64,000 nt of DNA, from contig JAIXWD010000006.1 in the NCBI GenBank assembly GCA_027482225.1, positions 163,455 to 227,454 of the forward strand, given 5' to 3'. Source of the DNA: Bacteroidota bacterium (GTDB lineage: Bacteria > Bacteroidota > Bacteroidia > UKL13-3). The notes beneath the pieces were generated by a model. The model saw only the letters and a list, made by a program, of their open reading frames with translations. It ran no database searches and was not told where the DNA came from. Position 1 is the first letter of the stretch, and each line of letters begins with the position of its first letter. A program made the position numbers and the translations under genes. Below are positions 48,642-57,580 of the stretch, one piece after another.

Positions 48642-49180
48642 AATCTGTCTTTAATAAGTTCATACCAAATTAAGTCGTGCCATCTATTATTTTTTTTAAA
48701 GGCATCGTGTTCGTGAGCGTATTGTTTGAATCCAAGTTTTTTACAAATGCTCTCTGATTCTTTATTTTCGAGTGCATGGGCAATAATTATTTTATGCAAA
48801 TTCAATTGTGTAAGTCCAAAATCCAGAACAGCCTTACTTGCTTCAGTTGCGAATCCTTTCCCTTGGTTATTGGAATCAATCCAATAAGATAATTCTGCTC
48901 TATCTAAAGTCCAAGATCTAATTTTTCTTTTAACATCAATTAATGAAACTAATCCTATAATTTTGTTTTCAAGCCAAATGCACCAATGATAGCCTTTATG
49001 CTGTTCTTGGGAAGAAATCAAATTTGTCACCAACTCTTGTGTTGTTTCGCTACTATTGTGTGATTCCCATGCTAAAAAACGAGTTAATTTTGAATCAGAC
49101 ATTAATGTAAATAGTTCCTCCACATCATTTGTTCGTGGCTTTTTTAGTGTTAAACGTTCTGTTTTAATTGTATAATTCAA
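48638..49180 (-). CDS. RimJ/RimL-like GNAT acetyltransferase
   Basis: A 180-residue GNAT protein with TERLTLKKPRTNDVEELF, YWIDSNNQGKGFATEA (acetyl-CoA loop) and ENKESESICKKLGFK. It probably acetylates an amino group of a glycan precursor, though similar proteins acetylate other amines. The start is a TTG; no ATG is present at this position. Confidence 0.84.
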   Translation of the reverse strand: MNYTIKTERLTLKKPRTNDVEELFTLMSDSKLTRFLAWESHNSSETTQELVTNLISSQEQHKGYHWCIWLENKIIGLVSLIDVKRKIRSWTLDRAELSYWIDSNNQGKGFATEASKAVLDFGLTQLNLHKIIIAHALENKESESICKKLGFKQYAHEHDAFKKNNRWHDLIWYELIKDRL

Positions 49181-49209
49181 CTTCTTAACTTTAATAGATT
49201 AAAAAATAA

Positions 49210-49905
49210 TTACAGTGATGAAAAACTTGAAAATTTCAAGAATTGTTTGCTGGTTAGCTTTATCGGCTTAGATGATTCTGTAATCACCACTTTGTCGTCT
49301 TCTAAGTTTTTAGTCACTAAACTATTTGCCCCTAAAAAACAGTTGGCCCCAATGGCAACGCTATGGCCAATAGTGGCGTTAATTGCAATAAAAGTATTTT
49401 TGCCAATAGAAACATTGCCACCAATATTTGCGCAACTGGTAATCCATACATTGTCATTAATAATGGAATGATGGCCAATTAAGCCACCGCTCCAAACAAA
49501 TACATTATTGCCAATGCTTACACAAGGATGAATAATGGCAGGTGGCATAATGAAGCAATTGTAACCTATTTTGGTGTGCTTAGGTAGTTTACAATTAGGA
49601 CTGATTATATTTATCAATGTATAGCCTTTGTCAATTGCTTCATTACATTTTAATTCCCTAAGGCTATTCATTTCATGATAGCCAATGGCAATAAACATAT
49701 CAAATTGCTCAGGTGGGAAAAGCTTTTGAACTTCTTCAAAATCAATTACCGGAAGACCCAAAAATGAGTCGGTAGATTTATATTTTTTATCTACTACAAA
49801 AGCCGCAATATTTATGTTGCATTCTTCAGTAGCATAATAATGGATTACCTCGGCAATTTTTCCTATGCCAAAAAATATTACGGGTTTAGTTTGAGCTGAT
49901 GTCAT
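49210..49905 (-). CDS. PglD/NeuD-like hexapeptide acyltransferase
   Basis: The 231-residue protein has an N-terminal Rossmann-like PglD domain (FFGIGKIAEVIHYYA) and a C-terminal left-handed beta-helix of hexapeptide repeats (IGYNCFIMPPAIIHPCVSIGNNVFVWSGGLIGHHS, in pieces). The family N- or O-acetylates amino sugars and needs an acyl donor. It lies next to an adenylation enzyme and an acyl carrier protein, so a non-acetyl donor is possible here. ATGA overlap with the adenylation gene. Confidence 0.86.
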   Translation of the reverse strand: MTSAQTKPVIFFGIGKIAEVIHYYATEECNINIAAFVVDKKYKSTDSFLGLPVIDFEEVQKLFPPEQFDMFIAIGYHEMNSLRELKCNEAIDKGYTLINIISPNCKLPKHTKIGYNCFIMPPAIIHPCVSIGNNVFVWSGGLIGHHSIINDNVWITSCANIGGNVSIGKNTFIAINATIGHSVAIGANCFLGANSLVTKNLEDDKVVITESSKPIKLTSKQFLKFSSFSSL

Positions 49906-51458
49906 GATTTTATTTCTTTAAGCTGATTGCGGTCTGTTTTCCCATTTTGGTTTTTAGGTAAACTTTGAAGTATTTTAATGCTCCTTGGTATCATATATGG
50001 TGGCAAAATTTCCTTTAATATTGATGTAAGCGCTGCTGCTGATACTTCACTATTGATGCATACAAATGCTTTAATTTGACCCAATTCAACCGATAGCCTT
50101 TCATAGATTACTGCAGATTCATCTACTAAATCAATGCTATTAAGTGCAGCCTCTATTTCCTCAAGTTCTATCCTATAGCCCATATGTTTTATTTGGTTAT
50201 CAACTCTGCCCTTAAAGTGGAAATAGCCCTTTTGGTCTTGGTTTACAATATCGCCAGTTTTATACATGCGCTGATGAAAAGCAACATCAGGTTGCTGTAC
50301 AAACGAATTTAATGTTCTTTCTATGTCATTATAATAACCTAAACCTACACAAGGTCCTGTTAAGCATAATTCTCCTGTTTTTATGTCTTCGGAAGATTGA
50401 GGAATAATATGATATCCGAAATTCGGAGCCATAAAACCTAATGGAGCCAATTCATCCATCTTTTCAAAATCGCTGTCGGTAATTTTATACGAAGAACAGA
50501 TACAAGTACATTCTGTTGGGCCATATACATTATAGAGTTCTATTCTGTTTCCAAATAATTGATACAAACTTTTTAGTTTGCTTTTGGGGAAACCTTCACC
50601 TCCAAAAGCAATACGTGTAACAGATGTGAAGTCACTATCTTTTAAAACTTTTGTTGTAAGTAAATAAACAAGTAAAGAAGGAACAGAAAACCAAATGGTA
50701 CAGTTGCAATTATTTATTGCTGCAACCAAATCCACTGGCTTCTTTACCAATTCATGTGATAAAGGAACAAGCGTTGCACCATTGAATAAGGAAATATAAA
50801 AATCAAAAACAGAATTATCAAAGTAAATAGGGTTGGCATTGGTAAATACATCTTGTTCCGTTACAGAAAAAGTGCTTTTGCCCCAATTAATAAAATGAAG
50901 TACATTGCTATGACTCATTACCGCACCTTTAGGAAAACCTGTAGATCCTGATGTAAACATGATGTACAAAGGATTATTACCATGGAAATTTTGGTCAGTA
51001 AAGTTTACAGGCTCATTGCTGTAATTATTAATTTGAATAGATGCGATTTTGAATTGTTTTAAGTTCGGTTGAAGCGCCTCAATTTCAATAAAATTTGATT
51101 CTGCTAATTCATCCACAAACAATGCACTTGGCTTACACGTATTTATAATTTTACTAATACGAATTGGTGGGCTGCTTACATCAAGATTCGTGTAAATAAT
51201 TCCTGATTTTATACAACCAATCATAAGTGCGTAAGCATACAATGATTTCTCATTGAATATTGCTATTACATCTCCCTGTTTCAGATTTTGAGATGCCATA
51301 AAATTCGCCATCTGATTAGAGAGCATATCCAATTCGATGAAACTGATATTTCTACCATCAGGATATGACAATGCCGTTCTGTTTCCAAATTCTTTGACTA
51401 CCTCACTAAATTTATCTTTGAGGTTATAAATGTATTTAAAATTATCTTGGTTTTTCAT
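49902..51458 (-). CDS. AMP-forming acyl/aminoacyl adenylation enzyme
   Basis: A 518-residue ANL-family enzyme like DltA or NRPS adenylation domains: PLYIMFTSGSTGFPKGAVMSH, NVYGPTECTC, YKTGDI and the late LPKNQNGKTDRNQL with the catalytic Lys. It should activate an acid and load it on the acyl carrier protein two genes away. The substrate code has not been worked out. ATGA overlaps on both sides. Confidence 0.87.
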   Translation of the reverse strand: MKNQDNFKYIYNLKDKFSEVVKEFGNRTALSYPDGRNISFIELDMLSNQMANFMASQNLKQGDVIAIFNEKSLYAYALMIGCIKSGIIYTNLDVSSPPIRISKIINTCKPSALFVDELAESNFIEIEALQPNLKQFKIASIQINNYSNEPVNFTDQNFHGNNPLYIMFTSGSTGFPKGAVMSHSNVLHFINWGKSTFSVTEQDVFTNANPIYFDNSVFDFYISLFNGATLVPLSHELVKKPVDLVAAINNCNCTIWFSVPSLLVYLLTTKVLKDSDFTSVTRIAFGGEGFPKSKLKSLYQLFGNRIELYNVYGPTECTCICSSYKITDSDFEKMDELAPLGFMAPNFGYHIIPQSSEDIKTGELCLTGPCVGLGYYNDIERTLNSFVQQPDVAFHQRMYKTGDIVNQDQKGYFHFKGRVDNQIKHMGYRIELEEIEAALNSIDLVDESAVIYERLSVELGQIKAFVCINSEVSAAALTSILKEILPPYMIPRSIKILQSLPKNQNGKTDRNQLKEIKS

Positions 51459-52204
51459 AGAATCAACCCGCCATCAACGGCAATCGTTTTTCCATTTACA
51501 TAATCGTTTTCAATGATAAATTTCAAGGTTTGTGCAATGTGAGTTACATTACCAAGAGACGAAATTGGTATTTGTTTTTTCCACTTTTCTATAACTGTTT
51601 CAGAGAGACTATCATGGGTAGAGGGAGTATCTATAAAGCCTGGTGCAACTGCTACACTTCTAATTTTAAACATACCAAGTTCTTTACTCCATGTTTTCGT
51701 CATTGCCTCTACACCAGCTTTAGCTGCTGCATATGCTGTTTGACCAATATTGCCATTTGCTGCTATGGAGCTAATGTTAATGATACAACCTTTTGTTCGC
51801 TGTTTAACCATGAGTGCTGCACCTTCAGCTCCAACATTAAAACAAGAGTAAAGATTCAATTTTATTACCTTATCCCAATTCTCAAAATTATGCGCAGGAT
51901 TGTCTTTGTTAAGTAAATTCACCAGTGGTTCACTGTGAATCCATCCTGCATTATTTATTACTACTGAAATCTTGTATTGCTGCGCAAGGTTATTCATTAA
52001 ATCACTTACGTTAGCTCTGTTGGTTAAATCACAAACCCTTATTTCTATTTGTGGAATCCGTTTGTGAAGTTCTTTCAATTTGGCTTCGTCAATATCAGTA
52101 GCAATTACTTTAGCAGCATGATTGTTTACGAAGTACTCGCAAAGAAATGAACCAAAATTACCAGCAGCACCTGTTATAAAGACTGTTTGTTTGCTAATTT
52201 CCAT
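51455..52204 (-). CDS. Short-chain dehydrogenase/reductase (FabG-like)
   Basis: A 249-residue Rossmann enzyme with FITGAAGNFGSFL, NNAGWIHSE, INISSIAANG and the catalytic YAAAKAG (Tyr-x3-Lys). It could reduce a 3-keto acyl group on the neighbouring carrier protein, or act on a sugar. ATGA overlap with the adenylation gene. Confidence 0.87.
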   Translation of the reverse strand: MEISKQTVFITGAAGNFGSFLCEYFVNNHAAKVIATDIDEAKLKELHKRIPQIEIRVCDLTNRANVSDLMNNLAQQYKISVVINNAGWIHSEPLVNLLNKDNPAHNFENWDKVIKLNLYSCFNVGAEGAALMVKQRTKGCIINISSIAANGNIGQTAYAAAKAGVEAMTKTWSKELGMFKIRSVAVAPGFIDTPSTHDSLSETVIEKWKKQIPISSLGNVTHIAQTLKFIIENDYVNGKTIAVDGGLIL

Positions 52205-52205
52205 G

Positions 52206-52433
52206 TCAAATGTTAACGCCTTTTTGGGCTAAGATATTTTTGATATCTCCAATGGTGTGAATGCTAATTATTTCATCTCCAGTTAGCTCCACATTAAATT
52301 CTTCTTCAAGCTTTGTAACAAGCAGCATATGATTCATGGAGTCGAATTCTTCGAGTGCCAAGATAGATTGGTCATCTTTAAATTCTTCAGCTTTAATGTG
52401 AAAAATTTCTTTAAGTATGTCGTATAATGTCAT
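52206..52433 (-). CDS. Acyl carrier protein
   Basis: A 75-residue acidic protein with the DSM motif at residues 31-33; S32 is the phosphopantetheine attachment site. Its length and helices are typical. It is too far from fatty-acid genes to be the primary ACP; a carrier for the neighbouring adenylation enzyme is logical. ATGA overlap with the WbqC gene. Confidence 0.92.
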   Translation of the reverse strand: MTLYDILKEIFHIKAEEFKDDQSILALEEFDSMNHMLLVTKLEEEFNVELTGDEIISIHTIGDIKNILAQKGVNI

Positions 52434-53128
52434 GTTAACTGATATTGTTTTAGATAGTTGTTTAATTCATCTTTATCAAGACACATCAATAGATCAATTA
52501 TAGAAAGCCAAGGTATGAATTCATTTTTGTTTTGATTGTATGCAATATTATTTGATTTTAAGAACTGCAAGTTAATGTTCTTATGCAAAAATGTTGACTT
52601 ATCATAAAGTTCTATGCCACCTGATGGATTGATATATGTGTCAGCACTTACCTGCTCACAAATATCTAAAATCCTATGCTCTGCTTTTAGGTGTTTGTTG
52701 TTGTAATCTGCACTGCTCGTTATAATCTCAGTTTGTATACCTATATAATCACAAACACTTTTAATTGCAGCTAAGTTGAGTGCTGATATGCTTTTTGTTT
52801 CCTCAGTTAATACCGATTCAACTAATGTATAAATAGGGTTTAAAAAAGGTGCTTTTACATAGCTTTGGTGAATGGTTTTTAATAGCTTGTTTTTCCACTT
52901 TGTATCCGGCACAATTTCAATTTCGTTGATTAACTTATTTTGACTAGCTCCAACCAAAGGTACTTGAATCAAGTGTGCTGCATCATTTACTAAAATATTA
53001 TTTCGGTTAATCCAGCCCCTGTTGATATAATTTACATCATCATAGATGATAAACTTGTCAACTGCATTGATTAATTGAAAGTAACCAATATAAGGGAAAA
53101 AATAAGGTTGCATGATGGCTACCTTCAT
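52430..53128 (-). CDS. WbqC-family protein
   Basis: A 232-residue protein with KVAIMQPYFFPYIGYFQL at the N-terminus, YDDVNYINRGWINRN, INPSGG and LSIIDLLMC, all typical of WbqC. The family is common in O-antigen loci beside DegT aminotransferases, and its exact reaction is not established to my knowledge. ATG at 53128 (ATGA overlap with the DegT stop). Confidence 0.88.
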   Translation of the reverse strand: MKVAIMQPYFFPYIGYFQLINAVDKFIIYDDVNYINRGWINRNNILVNDAAHLIQVPLVGASQNKLINEIEIVPDTKWKNKLLKTIHQSYVKAPFLNPIYTLVESVLTEETKSISALNLAAIKSVCDYIGIQTEIITSSADYNNKHLKAEHRILDICEQVSADTYINPSGGIELYDKSTFLHKNINLQFLKSNNIAYNQNKNEFIPWLSIIDLLMCLDKDELNNYLKQYQLT

Positions 53129-54204
53129 TCGCAATGTGAATTTATGATATTGGCAATCTGTTGAACCTCTTTTTCACTTAAAGTGTGATATATGGGCAAG
53201 CATAAAATTCGAGTGGCAATTTGCTCAGAGACATCACAGGCATTCATTTTGTTGAGGTAGGATAATTTATTCAACGAAGGATAAAAGTACCTACGTGGCA
53301 CGATGCCTGACTTGTTGAGTTCGTCCTGCACTTTTTGGAGAGCCGCTTCAGTATTAAATACTACTGGATAGTAACTGTAGTTCCATGATGTATCCTCCCT
53401 TAAATTTATTTGCTGAATATTGGTAAAATTTAAATACCTATTATAAGCATGTACTACATTTTTTCGCTTATCAATAATGTCACTAATATAGGGCCATACA
53501 GCCAAACCCATTGCCGATTGTAACTCACTTATTTTACCATTTATACCTAGTCCGTGAAACGATAATGGACCATCGTGTCCAAAATTATGGCTGTAAAAAA
53601 TTTTATGACGTAACGTTTCATTTTTGCAAAAAACAGCACCTCCTTCTCCGGTATGAAATAGCTTAGTAGCATGAAAGCTACAAGTGCTAACATCACCATA
53701 TTCAAAAATACTTTTGTCTTTATACTTTACACCAAAACAATGAGCCGCATCATATATTACTTTTAGGTTATGCTTTTTGGCAATGGCATCTATGGCTTCT
53801 ACATTGCAGGGATTACCAAATACATGCGTAGCTAAGATGCAGGTGGTTTTTTCTGTGATGGCAGCTTCTATTTTGGTCTCGTCAATGGTCAGGTACTCGG
53901 GGTGAATATCTACAAATACGGGGGTGCAACCTTCCCATACGATTGCGGCAGTGGTTGCCACATAGCTGAATGGGGTGGTAATGATTTCGCCTCCATTACC
54001 CAATAATTTGATAGCTATTTGCAAAGGAACAGTACCATTGTTAGTAATCAGAATATTATCTATGCCCAAATGGGCTTTTAGTTTTTGCTCCAGCTCAAGA
54101 ACTAATTCGCCTCGGTTGGTCAACCATTGGTTATTATACGCACGTTGCACTTGTGCCATGTATTCTTCAATGGGTGGGAGAAATGATTTGGTTACTGGTA
54201 TCAT
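53125..54204 (-). CDS. DegT/DnrJ/EryC1 sugar aminotransferase
   Basis: A 359-residue PLP enzyme; the Schiff-base Lys is K181 in SFHATKLFHTGEGG. TNNGTVPLQIA, TTPFSYVAT, THVFGNP and YDAAHCFG are also typical. It makes a 3- or 4-amino sugar nucleotide from a keto sugar, followed by N-acylation. ATG start overlapping the FkbM stop (ATGA). Confidence 0.92.
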   Translation of the reverse strand: MIPVTKSFLPPIEEYMAQVQRAYNNQWLTNRGELVLELEQKLKAHLGIDNILITNNGTVPLQIAIKLLGNGGEIITTPFSYVATTAAIVWEGCTPVFVDIHPEYLTIDETKIEAAITEKTTCILATHVFGNPCNVEAIDAIAKKHNLKVIYDAAHCFGVKYKDKSIFEYGDVSTCSFHATKLFHTGEGGAVFCKNETLRHKIFYSHNFGHDGPLSFHGLGINGKISELQSAMGLAVWPYISDIIDKRKNVVHAYNRYLNFTNIQQINLREDTSWNYSYYPVVFNTEAALQKVQDELNKSGIVPRRYFYPSLNKLSYLNKMNACDVSEQIATRILCLPIYHTLSEKEVQQIANIINSHCE

Positions 54205-55307
54205 TTTATGGGTTTTGCAAAAAGTATGGTTTCCTCGGTATGAATTGTAAAATGTCCAAGATAAAATTCATAATTAAGGCCAAGGCTATTTAGGTAAATC
54301 GGTATATTAATTAAATCATCCCAATTGTTATGGTATACAGCAATTGCTAATTTAGGTTTATACTTTTTTATCGTATTAATACCTCCTTTTAGGGCAGAAA
54401 GTTCCGCTCCTTCAATATCCATTTTTATAAAATCAACAGTTTCAAGTTTGTTGGCTTCAAAAAAATCATCGATTGATAACGTGGTTGTTTCTCCCGTTTG
54501 TTCTTTAAAAGGCTTGAATTCAATTTTACTTGCAGGTCCATTATCTTGGAAATATATTGGAACATTTGATTCATCTGAAACAGGGTTTGGTATCAATTTA
54601 ATGATGTTGGTTAAATTTGAGTTTAAATCGCAATTGATTTTATGATTAGCGATGTTACCAGGAATGAATTCGAATGAGTATACTTTGCCATTGTTGCCAA
54701 CTTTGCTTGCAAAATATACTGCTGTGTCTCCCCAGCATCCCCCAATATCAAGTACAATGTCATTTTTTTCTGCTTCAATTTTAGAGCCATTATTCAGTTT
54801 GAGTGCGTATTGTTCAATTAGAAAGTCAATTACAATTCCCGATTTTGAAAAATACATTTCAATAGGTTGGTTATTAAAATTAAATTTTAGGTGTTCTAAG
54901 GTGGTATTCAAAAAACTATTTTTAATGGTTTTATTGGACGCTTTTGCAATGGGGGTATTTTTTACTCTGTTAAGGTAATTTTTGGCTTGACCATTAATTT
55001 TTATTTTTTTTGAGCCAAGCAGTCGATATGCTACAATGTTTGTAAATAATGTCCGAGACTCAGGCTGCAAGATATTGTATACTTCATTTAGCTGATTTAA
55101 TTTATGATCTATTTTCTTAATAACTCGATTAGATTCTGTTTCGGAATTGTATCCAATTACTTTTTTTATGGCAGTTTTTATAGATAAAATTGGGGTGTAT
55201 TTTATATATTTATCAGAGTCGAATCTGTAGTGATCAAAATTATCTTTACCAAAATTATTGTATAAAGATTTTTTTATTTTATTTAAAAGTACAGTTTTAA
55301 AATGCAT
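54201..55307 (-). CDS. FkbM-family methyltransferase
   Basis: A 368-residue protein with a long N-terminal region (about 170 residues, mostly helical and basic) and a C-terminal FkbM domain: VLDIGGCWGDTAVYFAS, YSFEFIPGNI and VDFIKMDIEGAELSALKGG. It is directly downstream of the ABC exporter genes; terminal methylation can cap ABC-exported chains. ATG start. Confidence 0.88.
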   Translation of the reverse strand: MHFKTVLLNKIKKSLYNNFGKDNFDHYRFDSDKYIKYTPILSIKTAIKKVIGYNSETESNRVIKKIDHKLNQLNEVYNILQPESRTLFTNIVAYRLLGSKKIKINGQAKNYLNRVKNTPIAKASNKTIKNSFLNTTLEHLKFNFNNQPIEMYFSKSGIVIDFLIEQYALKLNNGSKIEAEKNDIVLDIGGCWGDTAVYFASKVGNNGKVYSFEFIPGNIANHKINCDLNSNLTNIIKLIPNPVSDESNVPIYFQDNGPASKIEFKPFKEQTGETTTLSIDDFFEANKLETVDFIKMDIEGAELSALKGGINTIKKYKPKLAIAVYHNNWDDLINIPIYLNSLGLNYEFYLGHFTIHTEETILFAKPIK

Positions 55308-55308
55308 A

Positions 55309-56556
55309 TTATGAAACTAGTTTATTTGTCCATTTATAATTTGTTGGTCTTATTAGTCCTGGGAATTTGCCAAGCCAAGAACCAGTTCTTTTAGCCTCCA
55401 CACCTTCAATTGTAATAATATCTTTAATATGTGATGTTACTTTTTCGCTATTTTCCACAACCATAAGATCTATGGAGTATATGTTATCATTCAACGTGGA
55501 GCTTGGGATTGTACAATAGTATTTATATAACCCGAATTTAACTTCTTCTGCTTTCGAGCACGATGCAAAAATTGTACTTCCATCTGTTGTGTTAAAAAAC
55601 AGATTAACATTTACCATGGGTAAACAGCGCTTAAATTTAATTTCAATTTCAAAAATTAAATCCTCTTCAATATTGAAACATCCATTTACTCCATTGTCTG
55701 TTATCTTTATTTTATTGATGATGTATTCACCTGTTTCTTCGTATATTTCTACATTTGACTTTAATGGATTATGTAAGGAGTAATTTTGAATTACATCATC
55801 AATATTACTGTTAAGAAGCACCTTCCCGTCTTTTAATAAAATGCCTTTTGCGCATAAAGATTTTACAGCTAACATATTATGACTCACAAACAAAACTGTT
55901 CGACCTTCTCCTTTGCTTACCTCTCCCATTTTGCCGAGGCATTTTTTCTGAAACTCCGCATCACCAACAGCCAATACTTCGTCTACAATTAAAATTTCAC
56001 TTTCTAGGTGTGCTGCTACAGCAAATGCCAAACGTACATACATGCCGCTGCTGTATCTTTTTACAGGTGTATCAATATAACGCTCCACACCACTAAAATC
56101 TATGATCTCATCGAGTTTGCGTTGAATTTCTTTTTTACGCATGCCTAATATAGCACCATTCAAAAAAATATTTTCGCGTCCAGTAAGTTCCGGATGAAAG
56201 CCAGTACCAACTTCTAATAAACTTGCTACACGACCTTTGATATTTATTTTACCTGTAGTAGGTGAAGTTACTCTAGACAGGATTTTTAACAAAGTACTTT
56301 TTCCTGCTCCATTTCTTCCTATTATTCCTACTGCATCTCCTTCTTCAATTTCAAAGTTGATGTCTTGTAAACTGTATACAATATCGCTTTCGCCTTTTTT
56401 AGAGCGGTCGTTGGTTTGGCCAATTTTTAAAAAAGGGTCTTCCTTACCTCGTATTCTTGCAAACCACCTTTCAAAATCTCGGCTAATGGTACCTGTACCA
56501 ATTTCGCCTAAACGGTATATTTTAGATAAATTCTCTACTTTTATTGATGTTGCCAT
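55309..56556 (-). CDS. wzt: Polysaccharide ABC exporter ATPase, Wzt-like
   Basis: A 415-residue protein: residues 1-250 are the ATPase, with GRNGAGKST (Walker A), YSSGMYVRLAF (signature), ILIVDEVLAVGD (Walker B) and VSHN (His switch). A C-terminal beta-sandwich (about 270-415) is the Wzt carbohydrate-recognition type. It powers export of the lipid-linked glycan and may read a terminal cap. ATG start; 18 nt after wzm. Confidence 0.93.
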   Translation of the reverse strand: MATSIKVENLSKIYRLGEIGTGTISRDFERWFARIRGKEDPFLKIGQTNDRSKKGESDIVYSLQDINFEIEEGDAVGIIGRNGAGKSTLLKILSRVTSPTTGKINIKGRVASLLEVGTGFHPELTGRENIFLNGAILGMRKKEIQRKLDEIIDFSGVERYIDTPVKRYSSGMYVRLAFAVAAHLESEILIVDEVLAVGDAEFQKKCLGKMGEVSKGEGRTVLFVSHNMLAVKSLCAKGILLKDGKVLLNSNIDDVIQNYSLHNPLKSNVEIYEETGEYIINKIKITDNGVNGCFNIEEDLIFEIEIKFKRCLPMVNVNLFFNTTDGSTIFASCSKAEEVKFGLYKYYCTIPSSTLNDNIYSIDLMVVENSEKVTSHIKDIITIEGVEAKRTGSWLGKFPGLIRPTNYKWTNKLVS

Positions 56557-56574
56557 TTTTTCATTATCAATTTT

Positions 56575-57435
56575 CTAAACTGTGTCAACGAAGCTTTTCT
56601 CCACCTTGTTAAAAGTTATGGTACCCACCAACAAAATAAGAATTGTAACAATTGTGGTATAAAGTAGAGCCGAGAATGAAAAATCTCCTTTACCTAGCAA
56701 AGCAAAACGAACCCCTTCAATGATAGGCGTCATGGGATTAAGGCTAATCAAGTATTTATATTTTTCGGGTGCAGCGCTTAAGGGGTATATTACTGGTGTG
56801 GCATACATAAATAATTGTACGCCAAAAGTTACTAAAAATGATAAATCGCGGTATTTTGTTGTCAAGGCCGAAATAATCATCCCTAAACCCAAACCAAAGG
56901 CCGCCATTAGAATTAAATAAATAGGTATGAGCAAACTAAAGTAGGAAAGTTGTGGGGTGTAATTTTGTGTAAGAATAAAATAGGCAAACAGTAAGGTGAG
57001 CATAACAAATTGAACGCCAAGTTTTACTAAATTACTTGTCACAACACTTAGCGGCATGATTAAACGTGGAAAGTATACCTTACCAAAAATATTGGCATTG
57101 TCTTTAAAAACCGTTGATGTTTTTGTTAGGCATTCAGAAAAATAGTTCCACATCACTACACCTGTCATATAAAACAGGGGTTGAGGTAAACCATCTGTGC
57201 TTAACCCTGCTAAATTACCAAAGACAAACACAAAAGTAATGGTTGTAAAAAGAGGTTGTATGAAAAACCAAAGTGGTCCCAATATGGTTTGTTTATAAAA
57301 GGATGTAAAGTCTCTTTTAACCAATAAACCCAGTAGATCTCTGTATCTCCATACATCCTTTAAATTAAGTTTAAAAAGGGAGTTTTGTGGTTCAATGGTG
57401 AGGTCCCATTCTTTAAGGGCTTCTTCGTGGTTCAT
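56575..57435 (-). CDS. wzm: Polysaccharide ABC exporter permease, Wzm-like
   Basis: A 286-residue ABC-2 permease with about six membrane segments, an N-terminal amphipathic stretch and GPLWFFIQPLFTTITFVFVF, typical of Wzm. With the adjacent Wzt-like ATPase it forms the exporter. ATG start; preceded by a 115-nt gap that holds part of a MITE-like element. Confidence 0.93.
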   Translation of the reverse strand: MNHEEALKEWDLTIEPQNSLFKLNLKDVWRYRDLLGLLVKRDFTSFYKQTILGPLWFFIQPLFTTITFVFVFGNLAGLSTDGLPQPLFYMTGVVMWNYFSECLTKTSTVFKDNANIFGKVYFPRLIMPLSVVTSNLVKLGVQFVMLTLLFAYFILTQNYTPQLSYFSLLIPIYLILMAAFGLGLGMIISALTTKYRDLSFLVTFGVQLFMYATPVIYPLSAAPEKYKYLISLNPMTPIIEGVRFALLGKGDFSFSALLYTTIVTILILLVGTITFNKVEKSFVDTV

Positions 57436-57453
57436 GTTTTAAAATATGTTTTT

Positions 57454-57580
57454 AACACGGTGTACACTGTGGGCACTGTGTGACACGGTTTTTTATTCGA
57501 TATTGCAATATTTGTTGATTGGCAATTTGTTGTCTATATTTTCTCCGCGCCTACTCTGTGGTCTTTGTGAACACCGTGTT
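57454..57580. repeat. 127-bp MITE-like element with 14-bp inverted ends
   Basis: AACACGGTGTACAC (57454-57467) and GTGAACACCGTGTT (57567-57580) are inverted repeats with 13/14 matches. Between them lie CACTGTG and CTCTGTGG motifs. The right end lies inside the 3' end of the asparagine synthase. No transposase. Confidence 0.6.

Noticed and set aside
57436..57550. Hairpin terminator between asnB copy 3 and wzm
   Set aside because: The imperfect palindrome at 57456-57471 lacks a following T run in the direction of transcription and is explained by the repeat element.
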